DNA of 64,000 nt from assembly GCF_027319265.1 (NCBI RefSeq), contig NZ_DAHVNP010000029.1, forward strand, positions 1 through 64,000, in the 5' to 3' direction. The first letter of the stretch is position 1; each line of letters opens with the position of its first letter. Shown one piece after another: positions 51,363 to 61,275 of the stretch. The notes under the pieces are model-generated. The model saw nothing but the letters and a program-made list of their open reading frames with translations. It ran no database searches and was not told the DNA's origin. The stretch comes from Ferrimicrobium sp. GTDB taxonomy: Bacteria; Actinomycetota; Acidimicrobiia; Acidimicrobiales; Acidimicrobiaceae. The position numbers and the translations under genes are program-made.

Positions 51363-53168
51363 ATGAGCACTAGAATGGCCCACAGCAGCGGGGGCTCGGG
51401 TAGCCAATTTCAACAAAAGGGAAACAGGTCCATGGCGGGTCAACCGAGACAGAGCGAGAAAATGCGTCGTACCTTCCTGGCTATGGTTCTTCTTATCGCA
51501 CTGTTTGCACTGCTGAGTCTCTCGAATTCCTCTACATCGACGATGCCCAGGGGGACGATGCCCAGGGGGACGAAACTCAGCGCCAGTACCACCACCGCAG
51601 GACCGGGCTACTACCTTGCCGGTAGTGGTGGGGCGACTTACGCCTTCGGGGCACCGTCCTATGGCTCCACTTACACCTATGGACTCACTGGTCTTGGTGG
51701 AGCACATCCACTCGCTGCTCCGATCGTGGCAATCATCCCGACTCCAAACGGCAAGGGCTATTGGCTGATCGCCAAAGACGGTGGGGTCTTTGACTTTGGC
51801 GATGCAAACTTCTATGGCTCCACCTACACCTATGGACTCACTGGTCTTGGTGGAGCACATCCACTCGCTGCTCCGATCGTGGGCGGTGTCGCCACCAAGG
51901 ATGGTCGAGGGTATTGGCTCGTGGCGGCCGATGGTGGGGTCTTTGACTTTGGCGATGCAAACTTCTATGGCTCCACCTACACCTATGGAATCACTGGTCT
52001 TGGTGGAGCACATCCACTCGCTGCTCCGATCGTGGGGATGGCGGCAGTCCCGAATGGTGGCGGGTATTGGCTCGTGGCGGCCGATGGTGGGGTCTTTGAC
52101 TTTGGCGATGCAAACTTCTATGGCAGCCTCGGAGGGCAGAAAATCTCTGCCCCCATTGTTGCCGTTGCCGTCGCCGGGCAATCCAGTCCCACGGTCTCCA
52201 CCACAGCATTGCCAGGTGCGATCGTCGGTCAACCTTACACGAGTTCGATCGACGTGAGCGGCGGGGATGGCACCGTGACGGTTGCAGCAACTGGCCTACC
52301 GGCGGGACTCTCGATCACCCCGAATGGCACCCTTGAGGGGACACCGGACGTCGCCGGGCTGGCATCTGTTACTATTACCGCCACCGATTCCCATGGCACT
52401 ACCACCACCCAATCGATTGAACTCTCCGTCACCAATCCCCTCCAGGGCCAGTTGTCAAGCGCCACCCCACAGGCATCCTCCAACTGGGCTGGCTACTACG
52501 TCGAGCCTGGTAGCTTCGACGCCATCACCGGCACCTTTACCGTGCCTTCGCTCGCGGCGAATCAGCCAGCATACTGCGACAGCGGACAACCGACCCCTGG
52601 TTGCTCACTCTCGGAGTGGGTGGGAATCGATGGAGCGACCAACAGTTCACTGATTCAAGCTGGCGTTGAGCTGACACCACAAGGTGATGGTACTACCTAC
52701 CAGATCTACCCATGGTGGGAGATTCTGCCCAACGTCCAGACCAATGTCAACTCTCTCTCTGTCGCCGCTGGCAACCAAGTCACGGTGAATATCTTTAAGA
52801 CCATGAACGCGAACAACTGGGAGATTCAGATCATCAATGACACCACCGGTGCGAGCTTCACCACCACGCAACCCTACAACGGTCCGGGTGCATCAGCCGA
52901 GTGGATCACTGAGGCCCCCTCAACCACTAGCGACACAATCCTTAATGTCCCTACGCTGAACTCTCCAGTCAACTTCACCAACCTTGGCATAGGCACCACC
53001 GGCTCAATCTCGGATGAGGTACAGACCTATCTCTGCCAAGTACTCCCTGTTCAGCCGGGGACGCTCGCCGGTGATAGTTTCCAAGTCACCCAACTCGCTG
53101 GTACTCCCCAGAGTGGCCCCTGTTCCAACGGAGCACTCGTGAACTCCACCGCTGTTCTTCATGAGTAG
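51363..53168 (+). CDS. Secreted G1-family (glutamic) acid peptidase with GYWLVA repeats
   Basis: The 601-residue protein has a hydrophobic segment near residues 37-52 (signal peptide or anchor), four GYWLVAxDGGVF repeats of 52 residues up to about 265, an Ig-like putative binding domain (about 275-365), and a C-terminal G1 peptidase domain. In the latter SNWAGY, EWVGIDG, LIQAGVEL and SAEWITEAP are visible; Gln of IQAG and Glu of AEW are the expected catalytic pair. G1 peptidases work at low pH, which suits an acidophile. The start is uncertain: ATG at 51363 is given, while an ATG at 51432 would still include the signal region. Confidence 0.8.
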   Translation: MSTRMAHSSGGSGSQFQQKGNRSMAGQPRQSEKMRRTFLAMVLLIALFALLSLSNSSTSTMPRGTMPRGTKLSASTTTAGPGYYLAGSGGATYAFGAPSYGSTYTYGLTGLGGAHPLAAPIVAIIPTPNGKGYWLIAKDGGVFDFGDANFYGSTYTYGLTGLGGAHPLAAPIVGGVATKDGRGYWLVAADGGVFDFGDANFYGSTYTYGITGLGGAHPLAAPIVGMAAVPNGGGYWLVAADGGVFDFGDANFYGSLGGQKISAPIVAVAVAGQSSPTVSTTALPGAIVGQPYTSSIDVSGGDGTVTVAATGLPAGLSITPNGTLEGTPDVAGLASVTITATDSHGTTTTQSIELSVTNPLQGQLSSATPQASSNWAGYYVEPGSFDAITGTFTVPSLAANQPAYCDSGQPTPGCSLSEWVGIDGATNSSLIQAGVELTPQGDGTTYQIYPWWEILPNVQTNVNSLSVAAGNQVTVNIFKTMNANNWEIQIINDTTGASFTTTQPYNGPGASAEWITEAPSTTSDTILNVPTLNSPVNFTNLGIGTTGSISDEVQTYLCQVLPVQPGTLAGDSFQVTQLAGTPQSGPCSNGALVNSTAVLHE

Positions 53169-53174
53169 TACGCT
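53169..53174 (+). promoter_or_regulatory. Probable -10 element of the second dehydrogenase gene
   Basis: TACGCT starts directly after the TAG stop of the peptidase gene and ends six bases before the ATG at 53181, just as TACGCT stands six bases before the hbd GTG at 4451. Confidence 0.45.
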
Positions 53175-53180
53175 TGGCCT

Positions 53181-54050
53181 ATGAAGTCTTTTACACACGT
53201 GATGGTCGCTGGTCTTGGGGTATTGGGTGCACAGATCGCCTACCAGGTCGCCTATTCAGGAGCAAGCGTCACCGGCTATGACATCAATGCCAAGGCCTTG
53301 GCTGCTGGTCGCCAACGTCTCGAACAGCTACGAGACCGCTATGCTCGCAACCCTGGTACGCATGGTGCAGATGCTGCTGGAGTTGCCTTCGATCGGATCA
53401 AGCTCACCAGCGAGCTCAAGGAGGCTGCGACCGGCGCTGAACTCGTGATCGAGGCGGTGCCTGAGAGTCTAGAACTCAAGTGCAGCTTCTACCGGCAACT
53501 TGCCCCGCTCCTCTCGCCTACGACCGTCATTGCGACCAACACCTCGACGCTGTTGCCAAGTGACCTTGCCGAATCGACGGGGCGGCCTGATAAGTTTCTC
53601 GCGTTGCATTTTGCCAACGAGGTCTGGATTCACAACACGGCCGAGGTCATGGGGACATCGGCGACCGATCTGACCATCTATCAACGAGTCGTCCAGTTTG
53701 CCACCGAGATCGGGATGGTCCCCATCGAGATCAAGAAGGAGCAGGCTGGCTATCTCCTCAATTCGTTGCTCGTCCCCTGGCTACAGGCTGCCAGCAGTCT
53801 CTTTATGCGGGGCATCGCCGAACCCGAGATGATCGATATGACCTGGCGAACCGCGACCGGTGCGCCAAGCGGACCCTTCCAGATCTTTGATGTGATCGGC
53901 ATCCGAACCGCCTATGCGGTCTCGATCGCCGGTGATCAGACGCAACAAGAGTTTGCTACCTATCTGAAGGAACACCTTCTCGATCAGGGAAAACTTGGGA
54001 AGGAATCTGGTGAGGGCTTCTACCACTACCCTCCAAAGGCCGAAGACTAA
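53181..54050 (+). CDS. 3-hydroxyacyl-CoA dehydrogenase
   Basis: The 289-residue protein starts with the Rossmann motif VAGLGVLGAQIAYQVAYSGASV and has the family motifs TNTSTLLPSD, LHFANEVW (catalytic His) and KKEQAGYLLNSLLVPWL, then a C-terminal domain ending ESGEGFYHYP. It is a second member of the family in this window besides hbd and diverges in the motif after the His (NEV for NPV), so its substrate may differ from short-chain 3-hydroxybutyryl-CoA. Confidence 0.82.
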   Translation: MKSFTHVMVAGLGVLGAQIAYQVAYSGASVTGYDINAKALAAGRQRLEQLRDRYARNPGTHGADAAGVAFDRIKLTSELKEAATGAELVIEAVPESLELKCSFYRQLAPLLSPTTVIATNTSTLLPSDLAESTGRPDKFLALHFANEVWIHNTAEVMGTSATDLTIYQRVVQFATEIGMVPIEIKKEQAGYLLNSLLVPWLQAASSLFMRGIAEPEMIDMTWRTATGAPSGPFQIFDVIGIRTAYAVSIAGDQTQQEFATYLKEHLLDQGKLGKESGEGFYHYPPKAED

Positions 54051-54091
54051 CCGAATGCGCCGACGCAAGAGTGCCGTGTCTGAACCGCGCT

Positions 54092-54925
54092 ATGTCTGAA
54101 CCGCGCCGTCCCCGTCGAGTCGATCATCACTACTTGAACGACCATGCCTATGTGGATTCGAGTCGACTTGGGGCCCGGATCGCCATCTATGACTACCAGA
54201 GCCCAAAAATCGACCTCGAATACGAGGTGCTCAACGCATGTGCTCCCGTAGAGAACCTTCGCATCCTCGACGTAGGAAGTGGCAATGGACGCCACGGGCG
54301 GGCCCTGACCCGAGCCGGTGCTCATGTCCTTGCCACCGATCTCTCGAAGGGAATGCTAGGAGGCGTGGATGGCGTCTGGGCCAGAGCCCAGTCGGATGCA
54401 GAGGCGCTACCCATCGCGACTGGCTCCGTTGACCGAGTGCTCGCCGCCCATATGCTCTATCATCTTCCCCGCCCTCGAAACGCGATCGCGGAGTTTGCAC
54501 GGGTGCTCAACTCGGCGGGGCGACTCATCGTCACCTCCAACACCGAATCACATCTGATCGAAGCACGGCTGCTCTGGGGCGAGCTCCTCGACGACCGCGG
54601 ACTTGACACGACCAATTCGGATCTGTCACTGATGAATCTCGAGTTACCCACCGACCGCCTCCTGGCAGAGGTGCAGGAGAGTTTTATCGACGTCGACTAT
54701 CGCCTACTCGCCGGTTCCATCACCCTATCCGAGCCAGCAGCGCTCGTCAGTTATGCCGCCTCAACAACGGCGGCGATGGCGACCAATGAACTTGGCTACG
54801 ACCTCTTACCAGCCTTCGGTGAACGGATCCGCGAACACATCGTGCGCGAGGGCGAGTATCGGCTCACCACCGAGGTCATTCTCGTGACCGCGGCCACAAA
54901 GCGCACGTCCATCGCCTCCAACTAG
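54092..54925 (+). CDS. SAM-dependent methyltransferase (type 11)
   Basis: The protein of about 277 residues has a class I methyltransferase core: LDVGSGNGRHGRALTRAG (motif I), VLATDLSKGML (motif II), DAEALPIATGSVDRVLAAHMLYHL (motifs IV-V), and NSAGRLIVTSN. The substrate is unknown. It lies 41 bases after the dehydrogenase gene. The frame allows an earlier GTG at 54071; the ATG at 54092 is given because the added residues do not belong to the fold. Confidence 0.78.
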   Translation: MSEPRRPRRVDHHYLNDHAYVDSSRLGARIAIYDYQSPKIDLEYEVLNACAPVENLRILDVGSGNGRHGRALTRAGAHVLATDLSKGMLGGVDGVWARAQSDAEALPIATGSVDRVLAAHMLYHLPRPRNAIAEFARVLNSAGRLIVTSNTESHLIEARLLWGELLDDRGLDTTNSDLSLMNLELPTDRLLAEVQESFIDVDYRLLAGSITLSEPAALVSYAASTTAAMATNELGYDLLPAFGERIREHIVREGEYRLTTEVILVTAATKRTSIASN

Positions 54926-55037
54926 CAAAATTGATGGGACCGCTACGATTCGCTCCACGCCGATCTTCACAACGAACTCATTCGCTGTCGATCACAACCC
55001 ACCAAGAGAAGGACCAGCTCCGGGCCGTGGCCGAATA

Positions 55038-55739
55038 CTAGACACCGAGCAGATGACGCGCCTCATCACTCGAGCGAAGGTCAACAGCCGTCGCCTCAAG
55101 ACGGATCCTTCCCTTCTCAAGGACATAGCCTCGGTCGATGATGGAGAGGGCAAAACCCATGTTCTGCTCACTGATCAGCATCGACATACCAAGGTCCTTG
55201 AGTTCATGGAGCTGTCGCCCGACCTCTTCCACAATGGTGGGGGCAAGGCCTTCAGAGGGCTCGTCGAGGAGCAGGAGCTGAGGATTGCCGAGCAGGGCCC
55301 TCCCCAGCTTGACCATCTGCGCCTCTCCACCCGAGAGTACGCCAGCCCGACGATCCATCAGCATTGCAAGCTTTGGAAAGGCCGCGACGACACGGTCGAT
55401 ATCCCAGGCGGTCTCGCTCTTGCGCGCAGCCTTAGCGGCCAAGACCAAGTTCTGTCGCACCGTGAGATCTCCAAAGACCCGCCTCCCACTCGGGACCAGT
55501 CCCACTCCCATATTCGCGATCCGATACGCCGGCTTTCCCTGGATCTGGGTACCTTCAAAACTCACCGTTCCCGAGCGAGGTGGGGTCAGACCCGTCACGC
55601 TGCGAAGAGTCGTCGTCTTTCCTGCCCCATTACGACCCAAGAGTCCAACCACTTCACCCGCCTCGATCGCGAGAGAGACGCCTTGCAGGACATGGCTGCG
55701 GTCATAGTAGGTGTTGATGGAGTTCAGTTCTAAGATCAC
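55038..55739 (-). CDS. livF: Branched-chain amino acid-type ABC ATPase LivF
   Basis: The 233-residue protein has the LivF pattern: SINTYYDRSHVLQGVSL, Walker A GLLGRNGAGKTT, GVGLVPSGRRVFGDLTV, signature LSGGEAQMVKLGRALL and Walker B LLLLDEPSEGL. It forms the second ATPase of the Liv transporter. The start overlaps the end of the LivM-LivG gene by four bases. It is the last gene of the operon and is intact. Confidence 0.88.
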   Translation of the reverse strand: MILELNSINTYYDRSHVLQGVSLAIEAGEVVGLLGRNGAGKTTTLRSVTGLTPPRSGTVSFEGTQIQGKPAYRIANMGVGLVPSGRRVFGDLTVRQNLVLAAKAARKSETAWDIDRVVAAFPKLAMLMDRRAGVLSGGEAQMVKLGRALLGNPQLLLLDEPSEGLAPTIVEEVGRQLHELKDLGMSMLISEQNMGFALSIIDRGYVLEKGRIRLEATAVDLRSSDEARHLLGV

Positions 55740-57607
55740 GAAAGCCCCTTACTAAACTCAGACGTACCCAGATACACCTCAACTACGGTTGGGTTCTTGC
55801 GGATCTCATCCGGCGACCCCTCAGCAATCGTCTGTCCCTGGTGCATGACCGTCACGACATCGGCGAGCGAGAAGACAACGCTGACATCATGTTCCACAAT
55901 GAGCACCGTAATGCCGTTCGTCTCCACAAGTTCCCTGACCAAGTTCACCGCTCGCGAAGTCTCCGACGGAGACATCCCTGCCGTTGGCTCGTCGAGCAGC
56001 AACACCTTGGGTTTCATCGCCAACGCCAGAGCGACCTCCAAGGCACGCTGGTCACCATGGGAGAGATCACGTGAAGTTGCCTGCGCGAGCCCCGACAGTC
56101 CCACCTGATCAAGGAGGGAGGCCACTTCCTCGTCGACGTCACGAGCAAACTTGCCAAAGAGCTTCTCGGAATGTCGCCGTCGCGACGTGACCGCCACCTC
56201 AAGGCACTCACGCACACTCAATCGCCAAAAGACATTGGTGGCTTGAAAGGCACAACCGAGCCCACGCATCATCAGCTTGTGGGTCGACAGACCCGTGATG
56301 TCGCGTCCATCGAGGGTGACCTTTCCGGATGTTGGACGTAACTCACCGATGATCAGGGAAAATAGCGTCGACTTCCCTGCCCCATTTGGGCCGATGACGG
56401 CACGAATCTCACCAGGCATGACTGCGAACGAAACGCCATCAACTGCTCGAAAACCGTCAAACTCTTTAACCAGGGAGTCCACAGCGAGGATCGGCTCCAC
56501 CATCTCAGTCCCCCCATTCTCGTCAACGGGTCTGTCATCAACGGCGTTATCGTCAAAGATCTTCTCATCGAAGACGTCATGCGCGGCTAACCCCTCGGCA
56601 TCTTCCGGAACAGGAGTCCTGCGTCCAAGCCTGGTCAACACAAACCGTTTGATCGGGCTCCCTAGTCCAATGAGCCCGTCTGGGGCAAGTAGGACGACAC
56701 CGACGAGCACGATTCCGAGCACCAACTCCCACTGCGAGGTGTATTGGCTGATCTCAAGCTTGCCGACCTCGAAGATGACGGCCCCGATGACGGGACCCAT
56801 AAAACTCCCAATGCCGCCAACTAAGGCTGCCAGTAAGGGGTTGCCCGCCTCGAGCCAGTTGAACAGGTGTGGATACGCCGAGGAGTTTTGGACAACCAAC
56901 AGAGCCCCGGCGATCCCCGCGCCAGCACCGGAGATCACAAAACCGATCAGCTGGTGTTTGTACACATTGACCCCCACCGCAGCCGCTCTTCGCCGGTTCT
57001 CGCGAATCGACTTCAACGTCACCCCAAAGGGGGAGATCATGATGAAGTACATGATCGCTATCGCGATGAGCGCGATGAAGAGGTAGCCAGAGGTCACTCC
57101 CGAGATATTCTGTGGCACCATATTCCCAAAGATCCCCGTTGCCCCTTGGGTGTAGCTATAGGCCTGTTCGACGATGGTATGTACTAACTACGTGAAGGCC
57201 AAGGTCACCAGTGCAAAGAACCACCGCCGCGTACGCAGGGCAATGAGACCAACCGGAACCGCCGCTATCGCTCCCAGAATGGGGGCGAGAATGAAGAGCA
57301 TCCAGAACGGTAACTTATAGTGGTACCAGCCAAGGGCAAGGGTATAGGCACCGACTCCATAAAACAGAGACTGTCCAAAGGTCACCAGGCCGCTGTAGCC
57401 GACCACGATATTGGTAGATACAGCGAACACTGCCATGATGAGCACCGACTCCAAGATCGAGATCTGCCCTGAGCTCAGCACGAAGGTGGCGACGATTAAC
57501 AGGCCAATCCCAATGAGGGCCCAGACTAAGGGTCCCCGATCGACCTTGGCCGTTCCAGCGATGCCACCTGCTGGGGCCGCTGGCTTGCGTGATCGAACAA
57601 TCGCCAT
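55736..57607 (-). pseudogene. livMG: Fused LivM-LivG (permease + ATPase) with in-frame TAG
   Basis: The frame of 623 codons runs from the ATG at 57607 to 55736 and is intact except for one TAG at 57190-57188 (codon 140). It encodes a LivM permease (about residues 1-330, with several membrane helices) joined to a LivG ATPase (Walker A AVIGPNGAGKST, signature LSHGDQRALEVALALA). The stop falls in LVTLAF-T-stop-L-V, where LivM proteins usually have Gln, so CAG to TAG is the likely change. If real, only the first 139 residues would be made; a restart at ATG 57121 could still give the rest of the permease plus the ATPase. Confidence 0.82.
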
Positions 57608-57611
57608 CGTG

Positions 57612-58490
57612 TTAGTCTCCTGTTCCGGCACGGCCAAAGATGCCACTCGGCCGCACCACGAGCACCACAATCATCACGACATAGACGCTGATGGGAGCGA
57701 GAGGCGGCAGATAACGAGCACCAAAGGCATCGACGAGTCCGATCAAAACAGCAGCCACCGCAGCACCCGAGATCGAACCCAGGCCGCCGATGACCGAAAT
57801 AATAAAGGCATCGATGAGAATGGACTGGTCGAGACCTGCGGAGATCGAGATCTGCGGAGCCGCGATTGCACCAGCGATCCCAGCGAGAAGCGCTCCAAAG
57901 GTAAAGACAAAGAGGTAGATCCGCGAGACATTCACCCCGGTCGAGGCCAACAACTCGTTGTCCTCCACCGCAGCTCGGATCTTCCACCCGAGCGTCGTGA
58001 AGCGCAACAGTGCAAACATCACGAAACCCACCGCGAGTGCGACCACGATAATAACTACCGAGTACTTCGGGAACGACTGCCCAAAGACGGAGAGGCTGCC
58101 CGCAACCGACGGAGCAGCCGACACCGTGCGATCCGATGATCCCCAAATCAGGAGACCGAGATCTGCAAAGACATAGAACAACCCAAAGGTCGCCAGCATC
58201 TGCGAGAGATGTTCACGACGATAAAGGCGTCGCATGACGGTGACCTCGACGAGAACACCTAACGCGGCAATCACAAGGGGCGCGATAATCAACGCACCCC
58301 AAAAGTGCAGCTCGGAGCTTGACGCCCCGACCACGGTAGAGACAACAAACGCCGAATACATGTAGAAGCTGCCATGAGCGACATTGATGAGACGAAGCGA
58401 ACCAAAGATGAGCGTCAGTCCTGCACCAACGAGGAACAGGGTCCCAGCCTCAGCAAGTCCGGTCAAGATGGTAACCAATACACTTCCCAA
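57612..58490 (-). CDS. livH: Branched-chain amino acid-type ABC permease LivH
   Basis: The 292-residue membrane protein has about eight helices and the LivH motifs AGLTLIFGSLRLINVAHGSFYM near the start and AGIAGAIAAPQISISAG with SVIGGLGSISGAAVAAVLIG in the second half. It pairs with LivM in the membrane channel. The reading frame is intact. It lies 5 bases before the LivM-LivG gene and about 80 bases after livK, separated by a strong hairpin. Confidence 0.88.
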   Translation of the reverse strand: MGSVLVTILTGLAEAGTLFLVGAGLTLIFGSLRLINVAHGSFYMYSAFVVSTVVGASSSELHFWGALIIAPLVIAALGVLVEVTVMRRLYRREHLSQMLATFGLFYVFADLGLLIWGSSDRTVSAAPSVAGSLSVFGQSFPKYSVVIIVVALAVGFVMFALLRFTTLGWKIRAAVEDNELLASTGVNVSRIYLFVFTFGALLAGIAGAIAAPQISISAGLDQSILIDAFIISVIGGLGSISGAAVAAVLIGLVDAFGARYLPPLAPISVYVVMIVVLVVRPSGIFGRAGTGD

Positions 58491-58516
58491 GTAGCGTGTC
58501 CCCCTTCATGTTCACA

Positions 58517-58556
58517 CAGGTGATGGAGCGCACCAAGCTGCACGCTCCATCACCTG
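58517..58556 (-). promoter_or_regulatory. Strong hairpin between livK and livH
   Basis: CAGGTGATGGAGCG and CGCTCCATCACCTG form a perfect 14-bp stem around a 12-base loop. No T-run follows in the direction of transcription, so it is more likely an mRNA-stabilising or partial-attenuation hairpin that lets the binding protein be made in excess. Confidence 0.65.
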
Positions 58557-58570
58557 GGATTTCCGGTCCG

Positions 58571-59848
58571 TTAACCTCGGAGCTTAAGCGCCTGTGAACA
58601 GGACATCAGGGTCTTGGTTGGGCTCGACACGAACAGGTCGGTCAACAACGGGAAGCCATACTTTGCTGAGACCGTACTGGCCACCTTCCCAAAGTAATCC
58701 GGTACGACCGCCTGGTTATCACAGGCCTGGAACTGGAAGCTGCCTTTGAGGGTATGAACCGTATCACCCTTCAACGCCGCCGAGACCGCATTGCCGGTAA
58801 AGGACTTTGCCTTCTCTACCCCCTGCGCCCAACTCTGCACCGCCGAATACCCCAACACGCCCCACTCTGAAGGCCACGAGCCATACAAGGTATGGAACTG
58901 ATTGGTAAAGGTCTTCATCGCCGCCGTCTTGATAGCGAAGAACGGAGCTCGGTCATTGAGGTAGAGGTTCTTCGTCGGCGTTGACTTGCCCAAGGCCAGC
59001 AGCGTATCGGTACCCGTTGGGCCAAACACCGCCGTCTTCGAGAAGAGATTGTAGCTCTCCGCCTGTTTGATGAACGTGACCTCATCTCCACCGAAGATCC
59101 CCAGGAAGATCATCTGCGGATGCGTGGCTAACGCAGCGGAGATCGCTGAAGTGAAGCTCGGCTGACCGATCTGGGTATAACTCGTTCCAAGGTTATCGAG
59201 CTTGATACCAAGACTCTTCATCGAAGCCTGAAACGAATCAATGTCGTCCCGGCCAAAGGAATAATCAGGCGTAATGAAGTAGTACCGGCGGTATGGCAAT
59301 TTCGATAAGTACTGGGCAGCACCCAACGGCTCCATGTAGGTATTCGGCTGCAACTGGAATGCATACTTTGAATAATCGGTGGTCACAGTAGCGATATCGT
59401 TACCATTCCAGATCATCAATGGTAATTGATACTTTGTTGCCAACGACTCCATGGCACCGACGGTTGAACTGGTAGACGCGCCGAAGAGCGCGGACACATG
59501 GTCATCCTGAATAAGGCTCTGGGTATTTGAGATGGCGGTCGGTACCGATGCGTTATCGTTACGAAAATCGACCAACACCTTTTTGCCGAGGAGACCCCCG
59601 CTCTTGTTGATCGCGTTAACCGCCATCGTCATGCCATCATCACCGTCGACACCGGACTCACCAAAGAATCCACTGGTCGCGGTATCGACACCAATGGTGA
59701 CCGTCTCAGTGAACTTGCTCTTCGAACTCGATGAGCTTGTAGAGCTGCTAGAGCTGCTCGAACCTCAAGCGGCGAGTAGCGCAGCGGCCATGGCTACACC
59801 GGCGATTGCAACGACGCGTTGACGTGACTTCTTGAACTTCTTCGTCAT
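58571..59848 (-). pseudogene. livK: LivK-type binding lipoprotein with TGA at the lipobox Cys
   Basis: The frame has 425 codons from the ATG at 59848. It begins MTKKFKKSRQRVV, then a hydrophobic stretch ending A-L-L-A-A, where the next codon (28, at 59767-59765) is TGA instead of the lipobox Cys codon. A Ser-rich linker follows, then a complete periplasmic-type ligand-binding domain (TVTIGVDTATSGFFG, GASTSSTVGAMESL, YFITPDYSFGRDD, VFGPTGTDTLLAL). Everything but that codon fits a LivK lipoprotein. A start within the frame at ATG 59632 would lack signal and first strand. Nonsense mutation, assembly error or recoding are possible. Confidence 0.85.
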
Positions 59849-60017
59849 ACTGACTTTTCCCCCTACAGCTATCCACAAAGGCCATGAATCGTTAGATTCT
59901 GCATCCTTTGCGATCATCCCCATGATCAATAGAGCCGTTTTACTCGCCTCATTGCGAATCTCGCGAACGCCAGTGAGCGATCAACATCAAGCTCGGTTCC
60001 CCACTTGGTTATCATTA

Positions 60018-60046
60018 CAGATACTTGCCCGTAACACAATTGTCAA
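60018..60046 (-). promoter_or_regulatory. Promoter upstream of livK
   Basis: On the minus strand TTGACA (60046-60041), 17 bases and TATCTG (60023-60018) form a sigma-70-like promoter. It lies about 170 bases before the livK ATG, leaving a long 5' leader. A GGGGGA ribosome-binding site precedes livK, in contrast to the leaderless genes. Confidence 0.5.
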
Positions 60047-60498
60047 CTTCTGCCAACAAAAGTGTAATAAAGAAAACGATTCATAGATTACCAAACAGTA
60101 ACTTTACGCCATGACTGCAGTCTTATTTAGTACAATTAGTACAAACTAGCCAAAGCTGCCTTGGAGTAAAATCGCCGGATTTGGGTCTGCGATCGGCTTC
60201 CCCATAACCGTCATCGTTTGAGGAGAAGCGAGGCCTTTTTGGCCACGCTCAGTGCCAGCAGCGACCGGGAACCGGAGCTTCAGCTGGTGAGGCGCGTCAT
60301 TGTGTCAACTTAGAACAGCCGCAACGGCCAACGTATCGGACCCTGTCAGCACGCGCGCAGCAGATTCTGAGCTCGTGGGCACTCCAATGTACCCGAGCGG
60401 AATGGAGAGTGACCACGCTCGATGTGAGCATGCCGTAGACCGGAAAGAGCTCAGGGAATGCCCTCGCCCCAATCCAGGAGCACAGGCACCAACACGAA
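60047..60498. other. Intergenic region without a recognisable gene
   Basis: This stretch lies between the livK promoter and the 3' end of the TetR gene. The left part is AT-rich with repeated TTAGTACAA words near 60127-60145, and no frame looks like a protein. GGCCTTTTTGGCC near 60231 is a small inverted repeat around a T-run. No RNA gene could be recognised. Confidence 0.4.
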
Positions 60499-61113
60499 TC
60501 AGGAAGTTCCAGCCTCGGCTCGGACCAAGCTTTCGAGCAGTGGCGCTAACAGATTTGCCGCCTCATCTAAAAAGGGATACTCGTCTGGTTCTACCATGAC
60601 ACGACTCAACATGAGCCCCCGGATGGTGGCCAAAATCAAGTGCGCAACGCTTCGAGCCCGATCCTCAGGGATCTCTATACGCCCAACCAGCTCGACAGAG
60701 ATAAAATCAATCCAGTCATTCATGGCATGAGAGAGAAACTCGCCATAGAGTTCACGCTCTCGCGCGCTCGCCCCGACGAGCTCGAAGAAGAGCTGATCCG
60801 CGCCCTCGTTCTCAGGCTTTGCGATATCGACCATCGCCGCTCGGAAGTAACGAGATACGAGTTCAGGTCCGGCCTCGTTCTCAGTCAGCGTCGCTTGCAA
60901 TCCACCGCGCTGTTCATCCGCAAGGCGTGCAAGCAACTGCTCAAGGAGCTTGTCCTTGGTGCCAAAGTGGTGTTCAAGTGTGTTCGGTGCCACACCGAGT
61001 TCCTCGGCGAGCTTGCGATAGGTCAGCGAGGCAAGGCCGTTCGTCTTGAGATATTCGGCCGCCTGTTCGGTCAATTGCTCACGCCGAGGGTTACCTTTGT
61101 CACTAGATTCCAT
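60499..61113 (-). CDS. TetR-family transcriptional regulator
   Basis: The 204-residue protein has the TetR DNA-binding helices near the N-terminus: LTEQAAEYLKTNGLASLTYRKLAEELGV, then NTLEHHFGTKDKLLEQLL, and an all-helical C-terminal ligand domain without recognisable specificity. A TAAGCT hexamer six bases before the ATG suggests a leaderless mRNA. It may control itself or the liv operon downstream on the same strand, but no operator was identified. Confidence 0.8.
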   Translation of the reverse strand: MESSDKGNPRREQLTEQAAEYLKTNGLASLTYRKLAEELGVAPNTLEHHFGTKDKLLEQLLARLADEQRGGLQATLTENEAGPELVSRYFRAAMVDIAKPENEGADQLFFELVGASARERELYGEFLSHAMNDWIDFISVELVGRIEIPEDRARSVAHLILATIRGLMLSRVMVEPDEYPFLDEAANLLAPLLESLVRAEAGTS

Positions 61114-61275
61114 CGCCTCAGCTTAGAAGGTCTCGCAGGAAATCAGCTGCACCACACGCGCCCTGTTATTCCAAGCTCCATGTCGTAGGTCTATCCCGAA
61201 AACGCCCCACATGGACTGCTCTTCAACGGGACAGACGGCTAAACAGCTCGTACCCGAACATGGGGTATAAGCTAC

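Noticed and set aside
51201-52232. 343-codon minus-strand frame with repeated SIGVGGAIEVCIAKVKDP-like units
   Set aside because: It is the antisense reading of the DNA repeats of the secreted G1 peptidase, and a similar shadow lies opposite the repeats at 41413-42042. Neither has a ribosome-binding site.
49151-57190. General reassignment of TAG to a sense codon
   Set aside because: Many clearly complete genes here end in TAG (cheB, cheW, virB4-like, virD4-like, csrA, livF), so TAG works as a stop; the two internal TAGs are better explained by mutation or sequence error.
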